Positions 43,437-52,000 of a stretch of 64,000 bases of DNA are shown here, in pieces. The position numbers and the translations under genes are program-made. Under the pieces are notes generated by a model. The model did not search any database. It worked only from the letters and a program-made list of their open reading frames with translations, and had not been told where the DNA came from. Source of the stretch: Lentisphaerota bacterium (GTDB taxonomy: Bacteria > Verrucomicrobiota > Lentisphaeria > Victivallales > Victivallaceae); NCBI GenBank assembly GCA_017134815.1, contig CP071032.1, positions 2,910,001-2,974,000 on the forward strand. The letters run 5' to 3'. Position 1 is the first letter of the stretch. Each line of letters starts with the position of its first letter.

Positions 43437-45407
43437 TTATTTCAGGCATTTATAGATTTGAGGCACCAGGTATTTAAGTACCGCTGCAGCTGGAATAGCA
43501 AAAATCATTCCGGTTATTCCAGCAAATATTCCGCCAAGCAACACGACAATAATGGTTTCAAGTGTAGACAGCCCCAGAGATTCGCCGATGACAGCTGGAT
43601 AGAGAAAAAGCTGTTCAACAATACCGTTCTGAAGCAGGTATAAAGCTATTATAAGAACAATCTGCAACATTGAAACACTGGCGCCGCCAACCGCAAGTGT
43701 TACCAGTACAGTAAGTATGGCACTGGCAAAAGGTCCTATGTATGGCAACAGGATGCCCAGCGCTGCTATAAAACCGAGGATAGCAGCATACGGAACGCCG
43801 ATCAGGAAGAAGCCAGTAGTGTAAACTACCGCGTCAATACAGATCAGCGTAAGGTAGCCGCGCAGCCAGGTTTTCAGTTTATGTATAACTTCGGTAATAA
43901 TGCGCATGCCTTCAGTCAGGGTTTCTTCGGTTGCACCGGGCAGCCATTTGCCGTTGAAGATCATTCTTACCAGATACTCGCTTTGTTTGCGATCGTCCTT
44001 GCCGTCGTCTCGAATGAATTCAGCCATTTTGGATAAAAACAGTGAGAAGAAGAATATAGTCAGCAAAACGTTCAGAAGAATTGAAAATATTCTGCCGATA
44101 ACAGTTGCAGTAAAAGTAAAAATGCCGCCTGACCTCTTCAATAACGCTCCGAAAAGTTCTTTTTGAGCCTCCGGGTTGGTCAGAAACAGCGAAACCTGCT
44201 CAATGGCCCACCGAACCAGCGGCAGCTGCTTGAATTTCGGTTTCATGGTTTCCAGCTTGCTGATAAGTTCACTGCCGTAAGAACCGTTCAATTTAACTGT
44301 TGTAACTTTGGGCTGTGGTCTGGTTTGAACAGCTTTGTCCCGTTCCGGCAGGTCAACAGACTTCTGGATATCTTCCTCTGATTGCGGAGTTGAGGTAATT
44401 TGAATAGTAATATTCTGATGCGGTCTGGATTTTGGTTGCTTCACTGCGCCTGAAACAGTCTGTTCAGTGGTTATTTCCTGTTGTTTATCGCCGAACCATT
44501 TTTTGACCCGCTGTCCGACTCCGGCAACATAGCTGGCGGAAAGTACGGAGAAAAATAATGTCAGTACCACCAGCAGAACCAGAAAACTGAAAACAGTTAA
44601 GGTAGTGGCTTTGGAAATCCTCTTTTTCAAAGCGCGATGCTGCATCTCTTCTTCTGAAACGTTTTCATCAGGCTTGCTGCGGCGAAATACTGCCGCCAGT
44701 TTTTTGAGCGGCATAAACAGCTTGCTTAAAACAATAAAAGCTTTTGCTACCAGCCCTTTGCCTTCAAGTTTCCTTTCGTACCATTTTTCAAGCGGCAGGA
44801 ACACATAAGCCAGTATCAAGCCGAAAAGAACCGATTTCAGCAATGTCGCGGTCAGGATAAACACGGCTATGACAATCAGAGCAACCAGTACCCCGGCACC
44901 TGATTTGAACAGGCGGCGATGGTTTTCGTCTTGAAGCTTCATATCTTCTTCAAGTTCGCTGAGAGCCTTTTCAGAAATTTCAAAAGAGTTTGCACATTCA
45001 GCAACTACCAGGTGCTCTGCGTCTGAATAATCACCGTCAGCCAGTGCCAATGCGATCATGCCCTGAATGATATGTTCTTTTTTTTCTGCTGGAAGCTCTT
45101 TAAGTTTCTCCAGTTCAGCCGGAACTTTGACAGTAGAGGGCGATTTCAGCTGCTCAACAAAAATTTTAACTTTTCGTGGCGGATGATGCCGGCTCAGCAT
45201 CTGTTCATACTGTTCAATTTCCTCATCATCAGGTTCTCCGTCTGCCCAGATAACAGCCTTGAAAAGAGCAATAACAGCTTCTCCGGTTTTATCAGATTGA
45301 TCCTCTTCAATATGCAGAAAGTGTGAAACCTTTGAAAGGGCTTTACCTGCCGGTTTATCCAGTAATGATTTAAGCCAGCTGCGTTTTTGTTGCCAATACT
45401 CTTTCAT
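43437..45407 (-). CDS. AI-2E/PerM-type permease with TerB-like N-terminal domain
   Basis: 656 residues. The first ~150 are cytoplasmic helices with two Asp-rich turns, ALFKAVIWADGEPDDEEIE and ALALADGDYSDAEH, as in TerB/DjlA-type domains. The rest is an AI-2E transporter (UPF0118) with about eight transmembrane helices, a large soluble loop near 310-400, and the family end IPYIGP-like ILLPYIGPFASAIL plus GIFAGITGMIFAIPAAAVLK. Members export small molecules or ions; the substrate here is unknown. The large loop and the TerB-like head are both additions to the usual ~350-residue protein. It is 40 bases downstream of purM. Confidence 0.8.
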   Translation of the reverse strand: MKEYWQQKRSWLKSLLDKPAGKALSKVSHFLHIEEDQSDKTGEAVIALFKAVIWADGEPDDEEIEQYEQMLSRHHPPRKVKIFVEQLKSPSTVKVPAELEKLKELPAEKKEHIIQGMIALALADGDYSDAEHLVVAECANSFEISEKALSELEEDMKLQDENHRRLFKSGAGVLVALIVIAVFILTATLLKSVLFGLILAYVFLPLEKWYERKLEGKGLVAKAFIVLSKLFMPLKKLAAVFRRSKPDENVSEEEMQHRALKKRISKATTLTVFSFLVLLVVLTLFFSVLSASYVAGVGQRVKKWFGDKQQEITTEQTVSGAVKQPKSRPHQNITIQITSTPQSEEDIQKSVDLPERDKAVQTRPQPKVTTVKLNGSYGSELISKLETMKPKFKQLPLVRWAIEQVSLFLTNPEAQKELFGALLKRSGGIFTFTATVIGRIFSILLNVLLTIFFFSLFLSKMAEFIRDDGKDDRKQSEYLVRMIFNGKWLPGATEETLTEGMRIITEVIHKLKTWLRGYLTLICIDAVVYTTGFFLIGVPYAAILGFIAALGILLPYIGPFASAILTVLVTLAVGGASVSMLQIVLIIALYLLQNGIVEQLFLYPAVIGESLGLSTLETIIVVLLGGIFAGITGMIFAIPAAAVLKYLVPQIYKCLK

Positions 45408-45446
45408 GCTGTCCTGCTGTTTTCACCCCATGCTGGGTTTTAATAA

Positions 45447-46493
45447 TTATCGGACTGTGACTTTTTGTGAACCTGAAGTGACTTTTCCGCAGACTGCTGC
45501 CTCAAAACCGGAAGCCCTGCAAATGCTGATCGCGGCTTCAGCCTGTTCCGGCGGAACAAACCAGACCATGCCTATTCCCATATTGAAGACCCGGTATGCT
45601 TCGGTTGCTTCAATATTGCCTTTTTCAACAATCAGCTTGAAGATGGGCGGTACGGGCAGGGCAGTTTTATCAAATTCCACATCTACGTTTTCAGGCAGGA
45701 TGCGCGGGACGTTGTCATATAACCCGCCGCCTGTAATATGAGCCATGCCGTCAATGTTGACATTGTCTGAATCAAGAGCTTGCTTGATGGCAGGCCAGTA
45801 ACAGGTATGCGGTTTCAGTAAAGCTTCGCCGACGCTTTCACCGAGTTCATCCAATTCGGTATGCACATCATAGTCACAATGTTCAAAGAGCACTTTGCGC
45901 GCCAAACTGTAACCGTTGGTGTGCAGGCCGCTGGAGCCCAGGCCGATAGCGACGTGGCCGGCTTTAATATTTTCACCGGTAACAAGCCGGTCTTTTTCAA
46001 CGATACCGGTTATAACCCCGACCAGATCAAAGTCGTTGCCGTACATGCCGGGCATTTCAGCGGTTTCCCCGCCGAGTACGGCACAGTCAGCCGCCTTGCA
46101 GGCGTCGGCAATGCCTTCAAGGACATGTTCATAGAGCGGGCTGCGCAGTTTGCCGATGCCGATATAATCCATAAAATATACCGGCTCCGCACCTTGAACA
46201 GCAATATCATCAATACAGTGATTAACTATATCATGACCTACAGTGTCATATTTTTCCATCATCATGGCAACCATCAGTTTGGTGCCGACACCGTCAATAC
46301 TGGAAACCATGACCGGGTTTCTGTATTTGCTCAGGTCAATCTGGAACATACCGCCAAAACCGCCGATAGGAGAGAGCATTTCCGGGCGGCGGGTGCTGGA
46401 AATTTTATTTTTAACTTTTTTCAGGAGGTTCTGGGCCAGGTCGATATCGACTCCAGCCTCTTTGTACAGGTCGCTTTTTACTTGTGAGCTCAC
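45447..46493 (-). CDS. purM: Phosphoribosylformylglycinamidine cyclo-ligase
   Basis: 348 residues of AIR synthetase, converting FGAM to AIR with ATP in purine synthesis. Motifs: VSSIDGVGTKLMVA, GHDIVNHCIDDIAVQGAEPV, GGETAEMPGMY, GLGSSGLHTNGYSLAR and AHITGGGLYDNVPRI. The start is a GTG at 46493 preceded by AAGGAAG. The minus-strand run of hisH, hpt, nth, acyltransferase, purM and permease is closely spaced and may be one transcript. Confidence 0.97.
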   Translation of the reverse strand: MSSQVKSDLYKEAGVDIDLAQNLLKKVKNKISSTRRPEMLSPIGGFGGMFQIDLSKYRNPVMVSSIDGVGTKLMVAMMMEKYDTVGHDIVNHCIDDIAVQGAEPVYFMDYIGIGKLRSPLYEHVLEGIADACKAADCAVLGGETAEMPGMYGNDFDLVGVITGIVEKDRLVTGENIKAGHVAIGLGSSGLHTNGYSLARKVLFEHCDYDVHTELDELGESVGEALLKPHTCYWPAIKQALDSDNVNIDGMAHITGGGLYDNVPRILPENVDVEFDKTALPVPPIFKLIVEKGNIEATEAYRVFNMGIGMVWFVPPEQAEAAISICRASGFEAAVCGKVTSGSQKVTVR

Positions 46494-46565
46494 TTTTGCT
46501 TCCTTAGAAGTTTATATGTTAAAATTCTGTTATTATAATCTAAAGCCGAATTGGATATTTGCAAT

Positions 46566-47222
46566 TCAGTCAGCTGTTATCTCCATGAGTTTATCTTCAA
46601 CAAGTTGCCGCCACTTTTCAAGTTCCTTATCTGAAAGGTCAGGAGGAATTTCAATTGGCTGTCCCAGGATCAGCGTTAATTTGGCGAACGGCTTCGGGAT
46701 TTGAAAATTGTCCCAGCTCCTGATCTGCCAGTATCTGGATGCGTTGATTGAAAGCGGCACGATCGGCCTGCCGGTTATCGAGGCGAGGTGGACTGGCCCT
46801 TTTGCCATTTTATATTTTGGACCCCGGGGACCATCAGGGGTAAATGCGACATGATAGCCATCCTTGAGTCCTTTCAGCGCGGCTCGCTGGGCATTTGCCC
46901 CTTTGCGCGATGAAGAACCGCGGACGCTGCCGATACCGAACTGGGCAATGAGGTCGGTGATATACTGGCCGTCCCGGGAAGCGCTTACAACTGCCTTGGT
47001 TCTTTTGCGGGCCACGGCCGGAAAAGCTGCCGGGAAGAACATAAGGCGATTATGCCAGGTAACAGTTATACAGGATCTGGCTTTATTGGTTAAATCATCG
47101 GGGTCTATGATTTCCAGTCTGTAGAAAGCTTTCCTGATTAGCTTCAAAAAAAGAGCCGGCAGCACATAAATCCAGTCCGGCAGTTTTTTGATATTTCTGA
47201 ATTTTTTCTTAAGCTTGCTCAT
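46566..47222 (-). CDS. DUF374 lysophospholipid acyltransferase-family protein
   Basis: 218 residues. Motifs: VTWHNRLMFFP (HN-R variant of the acyltransferase HxxxxD site), VSASRDGQYITDLIAQFG, RGSSSRKGANAQRAALK and AFTPDGPRGPKYKMAKG, all diagnostic of DUF374. This family is related to LpxL and PlsC acyltransferases and probably acts on lipid A or phospholipid precursors at the inner membrane. The ATG at 47222 avoids overlap with nth; an in-frame ATG at 47282 would overlap it by 32 bases. Confidence 0.85.
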   Translation of the reverse strand: MSKLKKKFRNIKKLPDWIYVLPALFLKLIRKAFYRLEIIDPDDLTNKARSCITVTWHNRLMFFPAAFPAVARKRTKAVVSASRDGQYITDLIAQFGIGSVRGSSSRKGANAQRAALKGLKDGYHVAFTPDGPRGPKYKMAKGPVHLASITGRPIVPLSINASRYWQIRSWDNFQIPKPFAKLTLILGQPIEIPPDLSDKELEKWRQLVEDKLMEITAD

Positions 47223-47250
47223 TTCGGTTCCATTCAGTTTTGCGGGTAAA

Positions 47251-47916
47251 TTAATTATTGCGCTTTCTGCCAGAACTTGCATAAAAAGCGCAGATATGGT
47301 TTAAGATACAGTCATCACAATCCGGATTTCTGGCCTTGCAGGTTTCCCGTCCGTGCAAAATTACCATATGTGAAAGATTGGTCCAGTATTCGGGTGGTAC
47401 TACTTCATTTACCATGGCTTCTATTTTTTCAGCATTATCCGATTTCACTGCTCCGATACGGTTTAAAACCCTCTTGACATGGGTGTCGACAGGCAGTCCG
47501 GGAATGCCGAAAGCGTCACCAAGAATTACATTAGCAGTTTTTCTCCCGACTCCGGCCAGGCTCGTGAGGCCTTCCATAGTATCAGGTACGATGCCGTTAA
47601 ATTTACTGACCAGGCTGGAAGCGGCTTTTTTAATGCTTTTAGCCTTATTGCGAAACAGCCCGGCTGACTTGATGGCTTCTTCAAGTTCCGTGATATCCGA
47701 TTCTGCCAGGGAGACCGCATCCGGGAATTTTTTAAACAGTTCAGGGGTTATTTTATTAACTCTGACGTCAGTGCACTGTGCCGACAGGATTACCGCAACC
47801 AGAAGCTGCAGTGGATTTTTATAATCCAGAGAGCAGTGGCAGTCACCGTATTTATCATATAATATGCGATTTACTTCGAGCAGCAGTTCGCCGCGTTTTT
47901 TTCTGCCGGGTTTCAT
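47251..47916 (-). CDS. nth: Endonuclease III
   Basis: 221 residues of the HhH-GPD DNA glycosylase/AP lyase that removes oxidised pyrimidines. LAGVGRKTANVILGDAF carries the helix-hairpin-helix and catalytic Lys, GLPVDTHVKRVLNRIG the catalytic Asp. The four cysteines of the iron-sulfur loop are in CKARNPDCDDCILNHIC (spacing 6, 2, 5). The ATG at 47916 overlaps the stop of the upstream Hpt gene (TGATG), implying coupled translation. AAAGGA precedes it. Confidence 0.96.
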   Translation of the reverse strand: MKPGRKKRGELLLEVNRILYDKYGDCHCSLDYKNPLQLLVAVILSAQCTDVRVNKITPELFKKFPDAVSLAESDITELEEAIKSAGLFRNKAKSIKKAASSLVSKFNGIVPDTMEGLTSLAGVGRKTANVILGDAFGIPGLPVDTHVKRVLNRIGAVKSDNAEKIEAMVNEVVPPEYWTNLSHMVILHGRETCKARNPDCDDCILNHICAFYASSGRKRNN

Positions 47917-48233
47917 CAAAGTCCTTTAACTATGTTTTCCAGGATGGTTATTTTTTCCAGAACCAGCTCTGCCGATTTCTTTTCGGCGGCGCTTTGCAGC
48001 TCTTTTCCGGTTTGGCTGATATGGCAGGCGCCGATACTGGCAGCCGCACCTTTAATAGTATGACCGAGTCTGGCGAGCTGTTCCCAGGCTTCATTTGACA
48101 GGTGGGTTTTTGCCTGCTTAAGATAATCGTCTGCGCACTCAAGAAATGTTTTAAAAATATCTTCGCTGTCAACTTCTGAGAACCCGAGGTTTTTGCGCAT
48201 GTATTCAAAGATATTTTTTTTAGTATCACTCAT
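47916..48233 (-). CDS. Orphan histidine phosphotransfer (HPt) protein
   Basis: 105 residues forming a single HPt four-helix bundle. The phosphoacceptor lies in RLGHTIKGAAASIGA (H-x-x-K-G-A-A). HPt proteins shuttle phosphate between a hybrid histidine kinase and a response regulator. No kinase or regulator gene is adjacent, so the partners are elsewhere. The gene is coupled to nth by a stop/start overlap and follows hisH by 31 bases. Confidence 0.9.
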   Translation of the reverse strand: MSDTKKNIFEYMRKNLGFSEVDSEDIFKTFLECADDYLKQAKTHLSNEAWEQLARLGHTIKGAAASIGACHISQTGKELQSAAEKKSAELVLEKITILENIVKGL

Positions 48234-48264
48234 TGCTCAACCTGTCTTTTGCTGAAATAATTGT

Positions 48265-48873
48265 TTACCGGGATGCGGCTATGAAGTTTTGCAGGATTCG
48301 CAGTCCGTTATTCTGACTTTTCTCCGGGTGAAACTGGGTCGCACAAATATTTCCCCGGCCGATGACGGCGGCAAATTCCCTGATATAGTTGCAGCTGCCC
48401 AGAACACAGTTTGCTGCTTCCGGAGAAACATAAAATGAGTGCACAAAATAAAAGTAGCTGTTATCAGCAACTCCGTCAAAAAATTTAGACTTCTGCTGCA
48501 GCTTTACAGTGTTCCAGCCCATGTGCGGAACTTTTTCATCACCTTCTGGAAACCTATGGACCTTGCCTTTAAAGATACCGAGTCCTTTGACTCCGGGGGC
48601 TTCCTCACTTGAATCAAGCATCATCTGCATTCCGAGACAGATGCCCAGCAGCGGCTTGCCGCTGCGCGCAGCTTCGACTACAGCCGGCTCAAAACCGCGT
48701 GAACGCAAATGCTCCATCCCATCGCCGAAATGGCCGACTCCAGGCAGAACCACAGAGTCAAACTGCTTGAGATCAGCAGCCTTGTCGACTATACGGATAT
48801 CGCCGCCGACACTTTCAAGGGCTTTGTGAACACTGAGCAGATTGCCCATATTATAATCAATCAGCGCAATCAT
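48265..48873 (-). CDS. hisH: Imidazole glycerol phosphate synthase glutaminase subunit
   Basis: 202 residues of class I glutamine amidotransferase, supplying ammonia to HisF in histidine synthesis. MIALIDYNMGNLLSV is the HisH start, LPGVGHFGDGM the oxyanion region, LLGICLGMQMML carries the catalytic C79, and TQFHPEKSQNNG the catalytic His-Glu pair. AAAGG precedes the ATG. No other his genes are present in the window. Confidence 0.96.
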   Translation of the reverse strand: MIALIDYNMGNLLSVHKALESVGGDIRIVDKAADLKQFDSVVLPGVGHFGDGMEHLRSRGFEPAVVEAARSGKPLLGICLGMQMMLDSSEEAPGVKGLGIFKGKVHRFPEGDEKVPHMGWNTVKLQQKSKFFDGVADNSYFYFVHSFYVSPEAANCVLGSCNYIREFAAVIGRGNICATQFHPEKSQNNGLRILQNFIAASR

Positions 48874-48961
48874 TATTTTACCTTTGCGATATTTATGTCA
48901 ACTCTTTTTACAACGAAACAGTAATATAACCTCTATTTAAAAAATTGCAGGTTATTAATTC

Positions 48962-48997
48962 AAAAAAAACGGTGCCTTGCCCTCAGGCAAGACACCG
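48962..48997 (-). terminator. Terminator of the tssJKLM block
   Basis: CGGTGCCTTGCC and GGCAAGACACCG form a nearly perfect 12-bp stem around a CTCA loop. On the minus strand it is followed by eight T. It lies 22 bases after the tssM stop. Confidence 0.92.
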
Positions 48998-49019
48998 TGC
49001 ATAAACAATATTCTCTAGC

Positions 49020-52000
49020 CTAAAAATCAGGCCCGAACATTGGGTTCAAGTTCAGTTCAAAAACCATTTTCCGTTTCATATAGCTGAATCTGATCGGAAT
49101 ATTTATATGGCCTTTTGACGCGTTGAACTGCGCCATGTTTTGAGCAGAAGCTTTTAACACGGCATTTGGTCCCGGCAGAGTAAGAGTTACCGCCGGTTTC
49201 TTTGAGTTCAGGAATTCATAGAGATGAATCTTAATCGTTTCTTTGCCGGAGGGTATGGCGATACCGGCATCGTTGGTAGCTGGTGAAGTGGCTATCTTTT
49301 CAGACGGCTGTTCATCTCCAACCTGAATAGTCATGTATCTGAAGACATTTTCAGCCGGTATACCCATTGACAGACTGCGTTGAGTGGGCTGAATTGCCAG
49401 TTTGTACATGACTTTGTTGTTCTTGGGAGTCAAGCCCTTCAGCTGCATTGCGGCTTTCGGGACTTTTTTCAAGTCCTGAGCAGTGTTGCCGGTGAAGCTT
49501 TCAAAGAACAGGTGATAGAAGTCATAGAGCCTGGCTGAGGAAATCATCTCAGTTTCAGGCGGGAAGTAGTCTATCCAGTTCTTTTCAGTCGGCCATTCGC
49601 TTGGCAGAGGCATTTTCTTATTGAAATTCATACCCAGCCAGAGACTGCACAGGTAGCCGGTCTTATCTCTGAAGATGATCGGCACCAGATAGGTCTTGGC
49701 TTTGGCGTCATATTTGACTCCTTCGCGCAGGTACATGTTAATGCCGCTCCAGTTGCCCGGGAATGATATGGTATAGTCCGGGTTCTGACTGTTGGCAAAC
49801 CGATACAGGTTAATTTCAAGGTCGGAGTCAGAAGCTGAGAAGTTCAGTTCGTTTATGACCTTGCTTTTGTTGCCGACATTCGCAAGAGATATTTTTTCCA
49901 TCAGCGGAGTGCCGCCCTGAGTTATCTCAATGTACGGGTAGCGCAGTGCTGCGGGAATAATTTTATCTTTAAGTCCGGGCATTACCGGAGCTTTTTCACG
50001 AACATCGCGGTTCGGTATTGCCAGAGTCCAGGACAGCGGTTTAACCGGATCGCCAAGCAGGACAAGAATCTTGCGGAGGCGTTTCCAGGCTGTCTGACGC
50101 TGTTCATTGGAGAATGCGACCGGATCAATAATTTTTCTGATAACCGGGTAATCCAGCGGGACAATGGCTTCTTTGCCTTTGCCGGTAATCGGGGCAGCAG
50201 CCTGCGGGCTCCGGTAATAACCAATAAGGAACCGGAACTGCCTGGTTACGTAACCCTGTGGCAGAATGATACCCGGAGAACGGTCATAAGTGAAGCACAG
50301 CGGGAATCTCATCAGCTGTGAGCCGACCCGGCGCAGATGATTATAAGCAGTATCGGAAATGTTGCGGCGCAACAGTTCAATACCTTCAGCAAGGAACTGG
50401 TTCCACCATGGAATAGCCTTGCTTTGATCCGGGTTATAAGGACCAAAATACTGAACAATCAGTTTTTCCGGTGACAGGTTGTTGAGGCGCTGCCAGGCTT
50501 TTTCCGGCTCATCCGGCAATAATGAGAAGCGGGTGAGTGTATAGGCGCATATGTCGTCGAACTGGTCGTTGAGCAAACGCTGTTTTTCAGCGATTGACTT
50601 AAGTTCAGACGAGGTATCCGGAAAGACTCCTTTTAGTACCGGTATGACGCGCAGGGCGTTATCTTTAATCGCGTAGAAGGTTCTCAAAGAGTAGTTAATA
50701 TCATAAACTTTGATTTGTGAGCAGGTTTTCAAAAACTCATCCCAGTTGTCAAAGTTCTGAACAGATGCCTCTGAATCAACTTTAGTTGTCCAGTAGTGGT
50801 AATACCTTTCCATGTAACCCTGGATTACACGTTTGAAAACCGCTATCCGCTTGGACAAATCCACCGGAGTGTTGACCCGTTCATCTTTTCTCATGTCTTC
50901 AAACCATTTGAGGAAGAATTCCAGGTCGGTTGTCAGCAGTTTCACAGTTTGCGGGTTAAACCGATCCTCAAAGAAAGTGCCTTTGCTCATATTAGTACAA
51001 ACTATTGGCGGGCATTTCAACGGGGACAGTTTCTTGCTGAAAGCAGCTACAGTATTTTCCATTTCAGTAGATGATTTCGGCATCAGTGCCAGGGCTGACT
51101 TGATAAGGATGCTTATGTTGAAAGTCTTGGCGATTTCAATTACATTGGAGCATGCGTTTATACTGCTGTATTTCTGCGGAGATTTTTTGCGGTTAGCCAG
51201 ATCCTGTGACAGCTGTTTTTCGGAGCGGCTGAAAGATTCAATCCGCTGTTTGATTGTCAGCAGGTCTTTAACCGGGGCAGGGGTTTTTACAACGTCATAA
51301 GTGTGACGCAGCAGCATAATTTTCTTGGCGTAATTCCTGATGTTGGAATTTTTATCTTTTTCCCAGAGTTTAGCCAGTGGACCGGCAGCAATTTTGCGCA
51401 TATTGTCAATTTTCTGCTGCACAAACCCATATACCTTGTCGCTTTCTCCAAGTTCAATAGCCATATTCTTATAGAAGGCTGACTCATCGTACTGAGGAGC
51501 GAGCGTGGCTTTCAGTTCCTTGATGTCATCCTTGACGACAGCCATGTAATCTGAAGCGTGTTTTTCAAACAGCATTTTCAGAGACTTGGTTGATTCGTCA
51601 CTGAAGTAAGTATCGATAGCGTCAAGACGATCGGCAGTTTCAATCAAATAATCACATTTCTTGATCCATTTATCAAGCAGTTTCTTGATTATGTCCTGAT
51701 TGCCGACCTTCAAAGCGGCACCGATATCGTTATTGATGATATTCAGTTCTTCCTGTACCTGGGTTATGGTCTGCAGGTCCTGAACCATCTCAAGCGCTTT
51801 ATGGAACGGCATATCAGGGTACAGTTCCAGCTTGTCGAAATGATTGTTATAGGCCTGAAGTCCGCGCAGCACTGACTGCTGTGAGAAAGTGCTGTAAGGG
51901 CTGAGCAGCAGGAACAGGGCAGGGGCGCTCTTTGGTGAGACCGCCTGCGGGAACTCACGCATGAAAATATTCTGTATTACCAGAGATTTGTACTTTGGAA

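Noticed and set aside
45861..46487. 208-codon ORF antisense to purM
   Set aside because: purM is certain from its motifs; the long antisense frame is a by-product of its codon usage.
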